DNA of 64,000 nucleotides from Streptomyces sp. NBC_01478 (GCF_036227225.1 NZ_CP109444.1:11265501-11329500), one strand, 5' to 3'. Positions 1-8,080 are shown, counted from the first letter of the stretch. Translations and numbers: made by a program. The notes: generated by a model not told the origin, from the sequence alone.

Positions 1-393
1 GCCCAGGAAGCCCTCACGGCGCAGGGGCCGGCCGAGGAAGAGATTCGTGGCGATGTCCATCTGCGGGGCGACGGCGAGGGTCTGGTAGACGGTCTCGATG
101 CCTGCCGCGCGTGCGTCGCGCGGCCCGTGGAAGTGGACCGGCCGGCCGTCCAGTTCGATGGTTCCCGCGTCCGGGACGAGGGCTCCGGTGAGGGCCTTGA
201 TCAGGCTCGACTTGCCCGCACCGTTGTCCCCGACGACGGCGAGGACCTCACCGGCGCGGATCTCGAAGTCGGACTCGCTGATGGCCACGACATTGCCGTA
301 GCGCTTGACCAGTCCGCTCGCGCTCATCACCACGTCGGCGGTGTGCGGCGCGGGTGCCTGGGCGGATGCGGCGTCGGATCGGGGCTGGTTCAT
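1..393 (-). CDS. Sugar ABC transporter ATP-binding protein (RbsA/MglA type), C-terminus beyond window
   Basis: The cytoplasmic ATPase of a monosaccharide importer. The 131 visible residues include a Walker A loop GDNGAGKS at about 55-62 and a Q-loop region ([10 protein letters not shown], then ATNLFLGR), the pattern of RbsA/MglA/XylG proteins. These normally hold two ATPase halves in about 500 residues, so only the front of the first half lies here; Walker B and the signature motif are off the window. The ATG at 393 overlaps the TGA of the upstream permease (ATGA), showing translational coupling. With the permease and binding lipoprotein it forms one minus-strand operon. The family assignment is firm; the sugar cannot be read from the sequence. 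Confidence 0.93.
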   Translation of the reverse strand, partial: MNQPRSDAASAQAPAPHTADVVMSASGLVKRYGNVVAISESDFEIRAGEVLAVVGDNGAGKSSLIKALTGALVPDAGTIELDGRPVHFHGPRDARAAGIETVYQTLAVAPQMDIATNLFLGRPLRREGFLG

Positions 394-1406
394 GCTGCCC
401 TCCTGCGGACGACCCGGTCGACCGCGACGGCGACGATGACCAGGATGCCCGTGGCGACCTGCTGGTAGAGGCTGTCGATGCCGGCCTGGGTCAACCCGTT
501 GGTGAGGACGGTGACGACCAGGGCGCCCAGTACGGTGCCGGGGATGCCGCCGCGCCCGCCGAAGAGACTGGTGCCGCCGATCACCACGGCGGTGATGCTG
601 TCCAGGTTGCCGGTCTGGAAGGCGTTCGGGTCGGCGTTGGGGATGCGGCCGAGTGCCTGCCAGGCGGCGATGGCGTAGACGAACCCGGCCAGCACGTACA
701 CGCTCAGCAGGGTGCGCCGGGTGTTGATGCCGGTCAGCCTGGCGGCTTCCTCGTCGTCGCCGACGGCGTAGACGTTGCGGCCCCAGGAGGTCTGGGTGAG
801 CAGGAACCACAGACCGACGATCAGGACGATCGCCACGCCCATGCCGTAGGTGACCTCGATCTGGCCGAACAGGTAGGAGCGCTTGCCCAGGAAGGTCAGC
901 ACACCCGAGGAGACGGCGAAGCTCTCGCCGTTGGCGAACAACTGGCCGGTCGCGGTCAGCACGCTGAGGACGCCGAGGGTGACGATGAAGGGAGGCAGTC
1001 GCAGCCGGGTCACCAACGTGCCGGACACGGCACCGACGGCCGTGCACAGCAGGACACCGACGAGGAGGGCGAGGCCCCCGGGCATGGAGTGCTGGCCGAG
1101 CTTGGCGATGACGAGGGTGCCCAGGACCATGATGGCCGCGTTGGCCAGGTCGATGCCGGCGGTGAGGATGATGAGGGTCTGGCCGAGGGCGAGCGTGCCG
1201 ACGACCAGGAACTGCTCCACGATCAGCGACCCGTTGTCGAGGTTGAAGAACGTGTCGGTGGTCAGCGCGAACACGATCACGGCGATGACCAGCGCGGCCA
1301 GCGGGCCCGCCGCCGCGTTGCCGATAAGTCGCGCGAGCAGGGACTTGGCCGGGGGCCGGGCGGTGGGGGCCTCGGGCGTCGTGGGGGAGGTGTGCGTGGT
1401 GGTCAC
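390..1406 (-). CDS. Sugar ABC transporter permease (RbsC/FrcC type)
   Basis: A 338-residue integral membrane permease of the BPD_transp_2/RbsC family, giving the membrane channel of the importer encoded on either side. A proline/threonine-rich cytoplasmic N-terminus of about 30 residues is followed by about ten hydrophobic segments. The family motif [11 protein letters not shown] sits near residues 276-286. Its length is normal for RbsC. The start lies 3 bp downstream of the binding-protein stop and the end overlaps the ATPase start, so the order is binding protein, permease, ATPase. The substrate is probably a pentose or hexose by family analogy, but this is not determined. Confidence 0.94.
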   Translation of the reverse strand: MTTTHTSPTTPEAPTARPPAKSLLARLIGNAAAGPLAALVIAVIVFALTTDTFFNLDNGSLIVEQFLVVGTLALGQTLIILTAGIDLANAAIMVLGTLVIAKLGQHSMPGGLALLVGVLLCTAVGAVSGTLVTRLRLPPFIVTLGVLSVLTATGQLFANGESFAVSSGVLTFLGKRSYLFGQIEVTYGMGVAIVLIVGLWFLLTQTSWGRNVYAVGDDEEAARLTGINTRRTLLSVYVLAGFVYAIAAWQALGRIPNADPNAFQTGNLDSITAVVIGGTSLFGGRGGIPGTVLGALVVTVLTNGLTQAGIDSLYQQVATGILVIVAVAVDRVVRRRAA

Positions 1407-1409
1407 GGA

Positions 1410-2420
1410 TCAGCCCCAGCAGTTCTTCAGACCCCAGGCGGTGTCCTTGGAGTCCAGTCCGGCCACGGGCTTGTCGGTGATCAGTTGGGACCCGGTGTCG
1501 ACGAACCCCGAGGGCTTCTTGGCGGTCTTGGCGAAGTCCACTACGGCGTCGACGCCGTCCTGCGCCATCTTCTTCGGGAACTGCATGACCGTGGCCGCGA
1601 ACTTGCCGCTCTTGACGTTGCCCACACCCGTGCACGAGCCGTCGATCGAACCGATGACGACACCTGTCTTGCCGCTCAGCGCCTGAGCGGCGCCGGCGGC
1701 GGCAGGCTCGTTGATCGTGTAGACGGCGTTGATCCCGTGATCGCGCTGGTACAGGTTCTCCATCGCGGTCTGGGCCTTGGTCTGGTCGCCGTTCGTGACG
1801 GCGGTTCCCTTGATCTCCGAGGAGCCGCTGGTGATGCCGAAGCCCGCCAGGAAACCCTTGTGCCGCAGGTCGTCCACGGTGGAGCCGGGCGTGCCGTCGA
1901 GCAGGACGACGGCGGGCTTCTTGCTCCCCAGCGCACCCTTGACGTACTTGCCCTGCTTGACGCCGGCGGCCTCGTTGTCCGTGGCGAACGTGGCGTCCAC
2001 GGCACTGGCCGGATCGGTCGCGGTGTCCAGCGCGATGACGAGGATGCCCTTGTCGCGGGCGGCCTTGATGGCGCCGAGTACGCCGGTGGAGTTGCTCGGG
2101 GTGATGAGGATGCCCTTGACGCCCTGGGTGACCAGGTTGTTGATCGCGTCGACCTGGCCCTGGTTGTCGCCGTCGAACTTGCCCGCGAGGGCGATGAGCT
2201 TGGCGCCCTTCGCGTCCGCCTCGGCCTGCGCGGACTCACGCAGCTTGACGAAGTAGGGGTTGGAGTTGGTCTTGGTCACCAGCCCGATGGAGACCTTGCC
2301 GCCTGAAGAGGCGCTGGTGTCCGACCCACCGCTCTTGGTCGACGTACAGCCGGCGACCAGCAGGGCCGCTCCCGTCACGGCGATGACCGGCACTCTGGAG
2401 GGGAAACGCAGATGTCCCAT
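1410..2420 (-). CDS. Sugar ABC transporter substrate-binding lipoprotein (RbsB type)
   Basis: The extracellular binding component of the importer. I chose the ATG at 2420 rather than a possible start at 2513, because AAGGAG precedes it at normal spacing and the protein then opens with a textbook lipoprotein signal: basic start, hydrophobic core and lipobox LVAGC with Cys25 as the acylated residue. The 336-residue product carries the periplasmic-binding-protein-1 fold typical of RbsB ([14 protein letters not shown] near the mature N-terminus, GILITPSNS further in). First gene of the operon. Two palindromes lie 90-150 bp upstream of its start and are likely sites for a repressor that is not in the window. 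Confidence 0.94.
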   Translation of the reverse strand: MGHLRFPSRVPVIAVTGAALLVAGCTSTKSGGSDTSASSGGKVSIGLVTKTNSNPYFVKLRESAQAEADAKGAKLIALAGKFDGDNQGQVDAINNLVTQGVKGILITPSNSTGVLGAIKAARDKGILVIALDTATDPASAVDATFATDNEAAGVKQGKYVKGALGSKKPAVVLLDGTPGSTVDDLRHKGFLAGFGITSGSSEIKGTAVTNGDQTKAQTAMENLYQRDHGINAVYTINEPAAAGAAQALSGKTGVVIGSIDGSCTGVGNVKSGKFAATVMQFPKKMAQDGVDAVVDFAKTAKKPSGFVDTGSQLITDKPVAGLDSKDTAWGLKNCWG

Positions 2421-2508
2421 GATCTGCTCCTTTCGGCCGTGCAGATCTCCCTCGACCTGCGGGCTGTCGCACAACCTAGCGGCCGGAAACGCGCCTGCAT
2501 AGTCATTG

Positions 2509-2522
2509 CGCAAAGCTTTGCG
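2509..2522. promoter_or_regulatory. Palindromic operator candidate upstream of sugar ABC operon
   Basis: CGCAAAGCTTTGCG is a perfect 14-bp palindrome 88 bp upstream of the binding-protein start. Its symmetric GCAAA/TTTGC halves resemble LacI/GalR-family operators, which commonly control such importers. The regulator is not encoded in the window, so the assignment is inferred. Confidence 0.5.
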
Positions 2523-2552
2523 GGGTGCATTTTGAGGCCTTTGTGAATCTTG

Positions 2553-2572
2553 TTGCGATTTTACGGTCGCAA
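2553..2572. promoter_or_regulatory. Second inverted repeat upstream of sugar ABC operon
   Basis: TTGCGA and TCGCAA are separated by 8 bp, with TTTTA in the spacer, in a locally AT-richer patch about 135 bp before the binding-protein gene. The arms share the TTGCG element of the 2509 palindrome, suggesting a second site for the same regulator or a promoter region. Confidence 0.4.
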
Positions 2573-2832
2573 GTAGGCGGCGGCAGGGGCTGTCAGCGCG
2601 GCCGTCGGTGTGGGCGCCGGGTCAAAGGGACGTCACGCGTGAGCCGGTCCGGTCGTGTGATCGGGGGAGCTGAAAACCACGGCAGCCCCGATCGCGAGGA
2701 CTGCGCGCCCAGTGACGGAGCCGAACACGGCAGGGAGCCTGTCCGCCTGCCTTCCTGGTCAGCCGTGTTCTTGCGGCGTGGTGGACCGTGCGCCCTCCGG
2801 GTGGCCGTGGAGGGCGCCGGATAACGCCCCTT
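2573..2832. other. Non-coding stretch between the sugar ABC promoter and the STAS-ANTAR gene
   Basis: Short ORFs on both strands here lack family signatures and ribosome sites. The only structured element is an inverted repeat, GCGCCCTCC at 2790-2798 and GGAGGGCGC at 2809-2817, a 9-bp stem with a 10-nt loop just after the stop of the minus-strand STAS-ANTAR gene. It is probably that gene's terminator. Confidence 0.5.
2790..2817 (-). terminator. Stem-loop terminator candidate after the STAS-ANTAR gene
   Basis: A perfect 9-bp GC stem with a 10-nt loop begins 16 bp past the stop codon of the minus-strand gene. No T-tract is visible, which is usual for Streptomyces terminators. Confidence 0.5.
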
Positions 2833-3591
2833 CTACGCCGGGCGTGAGAGCTCGGTGGCCGCCGTGGAGATCTGTTGCTGCAGGTGTTCGGGCAGCGGCG
2901 GCCCATTGACCGAGTCGACGAGTTCTTCGGCCAGTGTGTGGAGTTTGGTGTTCGTGTGCTGGGACGCGTCGACCAGAACGCTCCAGGCGTCGTCGGGGCT
3001 GAGGCCGAAGGAGGCCATCAGGACTCCGCGGGCCAGGTCGATGACCGGCCGGGTCAGCATGGCGCGCTTGAGCTGGGCGACCTCGATACGCAGCTCTTCG
3101 GTGTCGTCGTCCAGCCCGTTGTTCTCCGTCATGAGGCCGTGTGTCGTGGCGGAATGTTCGTGCCGGTGGTGGACGACTCCGTTGACGGGCGTACAGGCGT
3201 GGGTGAACAGGGACGACGTGTCGGTGAGGGCGAACAGTCTCTCGATCCCGGGGCTGGCGGACCGGACGGCGAGTGTCTTGCCGTTCGCCACGGCGATTCG
3301 GCGGACGCGCAGCAGGACGTTGAGACCGGAGCAGTCGCAGAAACCGACTCCGGCCAGGTCGAGGTCCACGCCTTCGGACGACCGGGCCAGTGCCAGGCCC
3401 AGGGCACGCTGCAGCGTCTGCTCCGTATCGATGTCGATCTCGCCGGAGACTGCTACGACCGTCCGCCCCCCAGCCGGACGCGTCACGATCTCCAGGAAAG
3501 CCGATGGGGCAACTGCCCCTGGAACGCGCGGTGTTACTCGGACAGATGGGCTGCTGCTCCTGGGCGGAGCGGAAGGTTCGTGGTCCGGCAT
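2833..3591 (-). CDS. STAS-ANTAR domain regulator (anti-sigma-factor antagonist-like, RNA-binding output)
   Basis: A 252-residue two-domain signalling protein. Residues ~32-130 form a STAS domain of the SpoIIAA/RsbV type, with the phosphorylatable-serine motif DCSG (Ser88). Residues ~166-228 form an ANTAR domain (RMA-type helices with PVIDLARGVLMA and SPDDAW), which binds paired RNA hairpins to prevent termination. Partner-switching input coupled to RNA-binding output is a known actinobacterial theme. The ATG at 3591 has GGGAG 8 bp upstream; a longer GTG frame from 3657 has no ribosome site. It diverges from the winged-helix gene at 3726, and GAAATCTATTTC lies in the shared intergenic region. 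Confidence 0.85.
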   Translation of the reverse strand: MPDHEPSAPPRSSSPSVRVTPRVPGAVAPSAFLEIVTRPAGGRTVVAVSGEIDIDTEQTLQRALGLALARSSEGVDLDLAGVGFCDCSGLNVLLRVRRIAVANGKTLAVRSASPGIERLFALTDTSSLFTHACTPVNGVVHHRHEHSATTHGLMTENNGLDDDTEELRIEVAQLKRAMLTRPVIDLARGVLMASFGLSPDDAWSVLVDASQHTNTKLHTLAEELVDSVNGPPLPEHLQQQISTAATELSRPA

Positions 3592-3671
3592 GGCAGTCGC
3601 TCCCGAAGCGTTCGCCTGTCCTTTGCCGGTACAAGTCTCATCCGGAGCCTGAAACACGTCAAGAGATACAT

Positions 3672-3683
3672 GAAATCTATTTC
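3672..3683. promoter_or_regulatory. Inverted repeat in divergent promoter region
   Basis: GAAAT-CT-ATTTC, in an AT-rich island between the divergent STAS-ANTAR and winged-helix genes, is placed to control both. The binding protein is unknown; autoregulation by the winged-helix protein is possible. Confidence 0.35.
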
Positions 3684-3725
3684 GCGTCTTTGAATGCGTG
3701 AACCCTGCGCCCTATGCTGGGGTGC

Positions 3726-4097
3726 ATGGGTGAAGCATCCGAGACGCACACAGGATGGACGTTCCTCACCAGTCATGCCCGGGTGTTGGCCGCGATCGCC
3801 GAGGATCACCGCACTCGCATCCGTGACATCGCCGCGCGGTGCAGGCTCACTGAGAGGGCCGTCCAGAAGATCATTTCCGATCTGGAGCAGGACGGCTATC
3901 TCACCCACACACGGGAGGGGCGCACGAACACGTATCGCATCGAGCCGGGGACCATCCTTCGGCACCCGGCTGAGGCGGGGATGACGGTCGAAGCGCTGCT
4001 GTCCGCGCTCGCGCAGCACGACGCGCAGCGTGACGGACGGCAGCCGCGGTCGCCTGCGGCACTGCCGCGCGAGCGCGACTCCGAATCCGCCAGGTGA
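3726..4097 (+). CDS. Winged-helix (MarR-like) transcriptional regulator
   Basis: A 123-residue small DNA-binding protein. Residues ~8-75 match a winged helix: HARVLAAIAEDHRTRIRDIA, helix-turn-helix TERAVQKIISDLEQDGYL, then the wing TREGRTNTYRI. No sensor domain follows, only a short polar tail. This architecture is common in Streptomyces as 'helix-turn-helix domain-containing protein'. The ATG at 3726 is preferred because the conserved domain starts just after it; an in-frame ATG at 3714 is also possible. It is divergent from the STAS-ANTAR regulator. Its target is unknown; it may act on the neighbouring divergent gene. Confidence 0.75.
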   Translation: MGEASETHTGWTFLTSHARVLAAIAEDHRTRIRDIAARCRLTERAVQKIISDLEQDGYLTHTREGRTNTYRIEPGTILRHPAEAGMTVEALLSALAQHDAQRDGRQPRSPAALPRERDSESAR

Positions 4098-4349
4098 CGA
4101 CGGCGCCCTGACCGCTGGATCGCCTGGCCGCGCGCCCGCCGTGAACGGGGCGCGGCTCAGGGCGGTCGACCGTTAACTCTGGCGCCGGAGTTGTTCCGGA
4201 ATGAGCGCGTGATGGCTGTCGCGGTGGCTGAAACGGCTGACGCCGCATGAGGTCGCATGAGGGAGGGGTCGGTCGGCAGAGCCGTGACGGTGCCTGCCGG
4301 TCGTGCGCCGACCACGCCGCTCGTCGGTTTCTGCTTCGGTCGGCCGTGG

Positions 4350-4770
4350 GGAGTGGCCGGCGGGCGAAGTTCGCGTCGCCGATGACCGCGCCTTCGTCGG
4401 TGCGGTGTACCGGGTATTCGTGGACGATCGCCTTGGCCGGCCCTGGGGAGGGGAAGAAGGCGGCCGCGACGTCGGGCCAGGTGACGGGGGTGACGGGGCC
4501 GTCGGCCTCGATGATGCCGACGGCCCAACCATTGCCCTCGTCGTGGTTGCTGCCGATGGGCACGGGGATGTGGTGGTAGTGGCCGACGGCGATCGCCGCC
4601 GCGGGGTCGGTGGGCAGCAACTGGGCGGTGTAGGCGGGCTGTTGGTCGGCGTCCTGGGCCGCGAGCAGGCGGGGGACGGTCACGCGCCGCAGGCAGGCAG
4701 GGACGTCGCGGGCGGAGCCGCGGCCGCCCTCTGCCGCGAGGTCCGCGCTCGCGGCGCGAGCGGTGGACAA
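4350..4770 (-). pseudogene. Carboxylesterase (type B) internal fragment
   Basis: The minus frame reads through recognisable carboxylesterase/lipase sequence: DVPACLRRV, PRLLAAQDADQQP, LLPTDPAAAIAVGHYHHIPV, IGSNHDEGNGWAVGIIEADG and DEGAVIGDANFA. This is the central-to-C-terminal part of a type-B esterase, including the GSNHDEG region near the catalytic acid. The N-terminal half with the GESAGG nucleophile elbow and the true C-terminus are missing, and the frame degenerates after about residue 135. A dead remnant of a roughly 500-residue secreted or cytoplasmic esterase. Confidence 0.75.
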
Positions 4771-4886
4771 GGCCTCCGCGTTCGCCCGGTTCCTCTACAA
4801 GGGCGGCAAGGCCACGTTCGCCGACAAGGCACGCGGGCGGGCAGATCCTCACGGCTTCCGGTCTGGACTGGACGCCGGCCCACCCG

Positions 4887-5465
4887 GTGCTGCTGACCGA
4901 TCCCAACTACCTTCACCTGCCACTCGTCGCCGACTGCGTCCCAGCGGCGCAACTGGCCGGGAGCACGTCACGTTCGGTGACGTTCCAAGCCCACACCGGG
5001 AACGTCGGTGACTACGTCCTGTTCAGTCAGACCGTCACCTGCCCCACGGGGACGTACGCGTTCGGCGGCGGCTACTTCGTGGATAGTTCGGGCTCTCCGA
5101 CACCCGCGGGCTACAACATGCAGGCCGACGCACCGACGGCGGACCAGACCGGCTGGTCGTTCGCCACCTTCGCGAGAAGCGGTGCCGACACCATGGTCGT
5201 CACGACGCAGTGCGCGCCCCAGCCGGCCCCCACGCTGGTGTCCACGCCGTACCCCGTCAACGGCTCGGCCGGCGGCTACGGCAACTGCCCCGCCGGTCAT
5301 GTGCCGTTGTCTGGCGGCGCCTCCCTGGATCCGCCGGTACTGAACAGCACGCTCGTCTACACGGAGGTCGTCCGGAACACGGCTCCGTACCTCTCGGGGT
5401 GGTACGCCTCGGCATCCACCAACTATCCGGGTGTCGTCCTGCGGGTAGTCTCGCAGTGCCTGTGA
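4887..5465 (+). CDS. Duplicated Cys-Pro-x-Gly repeat protein, probably secreted-type, possibly N-truncated
   Basis: 192 residues, not assigned to a named family. It contains two related units: one from about residue 30 with CPTGTYAFGGGYFVDSSG, W-S-F-A and a terminal Cys, and a second from about 130 with CPAGHVPLSGGASLDPP, W-Y-A-S and a terminal Cys. Each unit has CP(T/A)G, a GG turn, a Gly-Trp and a closing Cys, suggesting two disulfide-bonded modules as in exported Streptomyces proteins. There is no signal peptide after the GTG used here. The frame stays open upstream to about 4830 (reading ILTASGLDWTPAHP), so the real start may have been lost to the rearrangement that left esterase debris next door. 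Confidence 0.55.
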   Translation: MLLTDPNYLHLPLVADCVPAAQLAGSTSRSVTFQAHTGNVGDYVLFSQTVTCPTGTYAFGGGYFVDSSGSPTPAGYNMQADAPTADQTGWSFATFARSGADTMVVTTQCAPQPAPTLVSTPYPVNGSAGGYGNCPAGHVPLSGGASLDPPVLNSTLVYTEVVRNTAPYLSGWYASASTNYPGVVLRVVSQCL

Positions 5466-5484
5466 ACGGCACATCCCCGCCCCC

Positions 5485-5503
5485 CGGCCGGGACGACCGG
5501 CCG
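5485..5503 (+). terminator. GC hairpin after the repeat protein
   Basis: CGGCCGG, 5-nt loop, CCGGCCG, starting 19 bp after the stop codon at 5465. A short perfect stem; it probably terminates that transcript. Confidence 0.45.
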
Positions 5504-5828
5504 TGCGGGCACCACCGACCAGGTCATTCGGCAAGGAATCATGACCTACGCGAAGACGCGCCACTGCACGATGGGCAACGCCGCGCAGGCCCGGCTCACT
5601 GGCTGACCGGGCTTCAGGTGACACTGGCCCTGGCCAAGGCGTCGGACAGCGGGTTCTGGCGCATAGGGAGATCGGTCGCGGAGAGTTACGGCGATGTCTG
5701 ATGGCGAGGTTGCGTCCACGGGAATGGTGTACGGGTTCGCCCTGATCCGGGTTGCTCCCCGAACTCATTCGCGCGGTACGCGAGTGGTAGTCAGTGCTCA
5801 GGCTCACCTCGTCTGAGCTGTGTAAGAA

Positions 5829-5882
5829 GCGGTTGTCGTTCCGATCTTGAGCGGTGTCGGTCGAACAGGAGTCTGGATCGGG
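5829..5882. repeat. IS-end-like imperfect repeat, copy A
   Basis: The segment containing CCGATCTTGAGCGGTGTCGG and then TCGAACAGGAGTCTGGATCGG aligns over ~50 bp with 6621-6675 at roughly 75-80% identity, in direct orientation. Together with transposase debris at 6860-7120, this looks like the terminal region of related insertion sequences. Confidence 0.45.
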
Positions 5883-6038
5883 CGACTTCGGTGGGTGCCG
5901 GGCAGAGCGTCGGCGACAGTGCCGCCGCTGAGTCCGAGGCCCGGCACCCCGTCGGTCACGCCCGCACCCAGGAGGGTTGCCCCGGCGACGTCGGGTAACA
6001 GGCCGTACTCGCCGCCGCCTTGGAAGCGAGCGGACGAC

Positions 6039-6076
6039 AACTAAAGTTTACATTACCTCACACGTTAACTAAAGTT
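6039..6076. promoter_or_regulatory. Paired AACTAAAGTT operator sites overlapping the start region of the 6082 gene
   Basis: Two copies of AACTAAAGTT (AACT-AA-AGTT inverted halves) at 6039-6048 and 6067-6076, 28 bp start to start, lie in an AT-rich island. The second ends 5 bp before the ATG at 6082, so a bound protein would block the start. The motif resembles sites described for Streptomyces ROK-family regulators; that link is inference. Confidence 0.5.
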
Positions 6077-6081
6077 GTCGC

Positions 6082-6621
6082 ATGTCCCCATTCGAGATCA
6101 CTCCCGAAGAACAGGCAGAGCTCGACAAGGCTCTCTACGACGCCCTCAACCCACTCGCCTGGGCTTTGCGCTCCCGCGCGTCGGGGCTGTCCGAGGAGCA
6201 CATGTGGGACGCGGACCCCGTCGAGGTGACGCTGTCCGTACTGGCCGGCTGGAAGGTGATCGACACGGAGGTCAAACGGCTGACGGCGATCGCGGCGGGC
6301 ACTGCCGGGTCCTACGGCGCGAGCTACGAACAGATGGGTTCCGTGTGGGGCATCACGCGTCAAGGCGCTCGCAAAAAGTGGCCCGAAGCCATCAGCCGCC
6401 CGGTGACCACAGCGACGCGGACGAGCAACACACTCGAACTGTGTGGCGGAACGGCCGAATTGAAGCAGGAACTCTCGTCCGGCCGCTGGCGATGGAGCGC
6501 CAAAGGCGCGGACGCAACGCGTGGGGCGGCCGACGCCGGCATCTGGTATGCGACGAAGGAGGAGGCCGCAGCCCATGCAGGGGCCTTCCTGAAGGAGCAT
6601 GCCTTGGCCGGGCCCAAGTAG
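6082..6621 (+). CDS. Hypothetical protein of 179 residues
   Basis: Not recognised. The N-terminal half is helical and acidic (EITPEEQAELDKALYDAL). Residues ~80-110 (YGASYEQMGSVWGITRQGAR) resemble a helix-turn-helix-like 'is this a new codeword' region seen in small Streptomyces proteins that handle DNA or act beside IS elements. The tail is a mixed Gly/Trp stretch with WRWSAKGAD. There is no ribosome site before the ATG, and the AACTAAAGTT operator abuts it, so leaderless translation is possible. Its GC content is lower than that of its neighbours and it sits exactly between two IS-end-like repeats, which suggests acquisition. Confidence 0.55.
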   Translation: MSPFEITPEEQAELDKALYDALNPLAWALRSRASGLSEEHMWDADPVEVTLSVLAGWKVIDTEVKRLTAIAAGTAGSYGASYEQMGSVWGITRQGARKKWPEAISRPVTTATRTSNTLELCGGTAELKQELSSGRWRWSAKGADATRGAADAGIWYATKEEAAAHAGAFLKEHALAGPK

Positions 6622-6675
6622 CCGTTGTTGCCCCGATCTTGAGCAATGTCCGTCGAACGGGAATCTCGATCGGAT
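6621..6675. repeat. IS-end-like imperfect repeat, copy B
   Basis: Direct-orientation partner of 5829-5882 (shared CCGATCTTGAGC, then GTCGAAC, then ATCGG). It starts at the stop codon of the 6082 gene, so the gene is flanked by the two copies. The remaining ~180 bp before the transposase remnant shows nothing coding. Confidence 0.45.
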
Positions 6676-6859
6676 GGTCGCGGGGTGCTCGGCGCATACG
6701 AGCAGGGCCTCCTGAACAGCTCGTTGGTGTCGAATCATCGAGCAACATCCGGAGGCCCTGGTGCCGCAGTGCTCCGTCACCCTGACGTGCGACTGTCTGG
6801 CTCACCGGTTCGGAAACGCCGCCGACAACGGGACACGGCTGCCGTGCTGTCCGGCGGAC

Positions 6860-7125
6860 ATGATGGACATGACGGACACGGAGTGGGCGGCGATGAGGCC
6901 GTTGCTGCCGGTGCTCGGCTGGATGGCGCGGCCGGGGAAGCCGGCCGGAGGTGTACTGCCACCGGGCGATACTCGACGCGATCCGCTACCTGGTCGACAA
7001 CGGCATCAAGTGGCGGGCGACGCCTGCCACTTGATGCCGTGGGGCCGGGTCTACGCGTTCTTCCGCCGCTGGCGCGACCGCAGCCTGGTCGTCGACGATC
7101 AGCGCACGGATGTGCGCGGAGGGGA
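6860..7125 (+). pseudogene. IS5-family transposase N-terminal remnant, frameshifted and truncated
   Basis: Three frame segments rebuild the N-terminus of a common Streptomyces IS5-type transposase: MTDTEWAAMRPLLPVLGW, then after a frameshift CHRAILDAIRYLVDNGIKWR, then after a second shift WGRVYAFFRRWRDRSLV. The catalytic DDE core that should follow is absent and the sequence becomes unrelated after about 7125. It is a dead insertion sequence remnant that explains the rearranged surroundings. Confidence 0.85.
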
Positions 7126-7255
7126 CGGCCATGGATCGATCATGCCTCAAGGTGAAAGGGCTGTTTTGGCCTCGAAGGGCTCGGGCTAGGTGTTGCCGGT
7201 CACGAGGCTGATGGTCCCGGCAGAGTGTCGGGCACCGCCGTTGGATCCTCGAGGG

Positions 7256-8077
7256 TCATTCGCGGCGCTTGGTGAGCCTGGTACTGAGGTCCCAGAGCTT
7301 CTGCTGGATGCTCGCATCGTAGGCGTCGGTGTGCGCCTTCGCGGTTCGGGTGCGGTCATGGAACTGCCCGGTTACCCCGTCGAGTTCGGGGGCGAGGATG
7401 AGGCGCAGGGTGGCCTGCAGGCCGGTTTCGAGGGAGTCGATGCTGTAGCCGACCGATTCCAGGACCATCTTGGTCGGCATGTAGGTGGCCGGGTGCAGGC
7501 TGTTGACCGTGACCCGGTGTGGGTCGAGTTGTCGGGCGAGCGCGAAGCCGGTGGTGATCATGGCCAGTTTGGACTGGCCGTAGGCGCGCATGCCCGAGTA
7601 GCCGTGTTCGAGGGTGGGGTCGTCGAAGTTGATCGGGGCCTGGCCGATCGAAGCGACGTTGACGATACGGGCGGGTGCTCCGCGGTCGAGCAGCGGCAGC
7701 AGGTCCTGGGTCAGCGCGAACGGGGCGAGATGGTTGACCGCGAAGCGGAGCTCATGCCCGTCGACGGTGAGTCGGCGGTCGGTCCCGTCGGGTTCGCCGC
7801 CGCCGATGCCGGCGTTGTTGACCAGCACCGAGATGTGATCGGTGAACTCGGTGATCTCGTCCGCGAGACGGTGTACTTGCGCCACCTCGGAGAGGTCGGC
7901 CCGGATCGTGTGGATCGAGGCCGGTGCGCCGGCCAGCGTGGTGGCCAGTTCATCGAGTCGGCTCTGGTTGCGTCCATGGAGGATGAGCGTCGTAGCGGGC
8001 CGGCGTGCGAGGGCGCCGCTGATTGCGCGGCCCAGCCCGTCGGTTGCACCGGTGATGACGATGATTCGATCGGACAT
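7256..8077 (-). CDS. Short-chain dehydrogenase/reductase
   Basis: A 273-residue NAD(P)-dependent oxidoreductase of the classical/extended SDR type. It has the Rossmann motif TGATDGLG at residues ~9-16, NNAG in NAGIGG (~88) and the catalytic pair YGQSK (~160). The sequence resembles retinol-dehydrogenase/oxidoreductase-like SDRs, with an added C-terminal segment (LSTRLTKRRE). The ATG at 8077 lies 3 bp past the stop of the upstream TetR gene on the same strand, so the two form an operon and the regulator probably controls this enzyme and the divergent SDR. The substrate is unknown. Confidence 0.85.
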   Translation of the reverse strand: MSDRIIVITGATDGLGRAISGALARRPATTLILHGRNQSRLDELATTLAGAPASIHTIRADLSEVAQVHRLADEITEFTDHISVLVNNAGIGGGEPDGTDRRLTVDGHELRFAVNHLAPFALTQDLLPLLDRGAPARIVNVASIGQAPINFDDPTLEHGYSGMRAYGQSKLAMITTGFALARQLDPHRVTVNSLHPATYMPTKMVLESVGYSIDSLETGLQATLRLILAPELDGVTGQFHDRTRTAKAHTDAYDASIQQKLWDLSTRLTKRRE

Positions 8078-8080
8078 GCG

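Larger units (their letters stand above)
5504..6081. other. Gene-poor stretch with an IS-end-like repeat and paired operators
   Basis: No supportable gene. At 5829-5882 lies a ~50-bp sequence that recurs imperfectly at 6621-6675. On the minus strand about 5890-6030 reads like a piece of protein (LLPDVAGATLLGAGVTDG, then GLGLSGGTVADALPG) and then runs straight into that repeat, as expected of a gene broken at an IS end. The final 45 bp hold two AACTAAAGTT sites. Confidence 0.45.

Noticed and set aside
354..2306. 650-residue plus-strand ORF opposite the sugar importer
   Set aside because: Antisense shadow of the clearly conserved permease and binding protein; Gly/Asp/Arg/Val-rich composition typical of reverse frames in 70% GC DNA.
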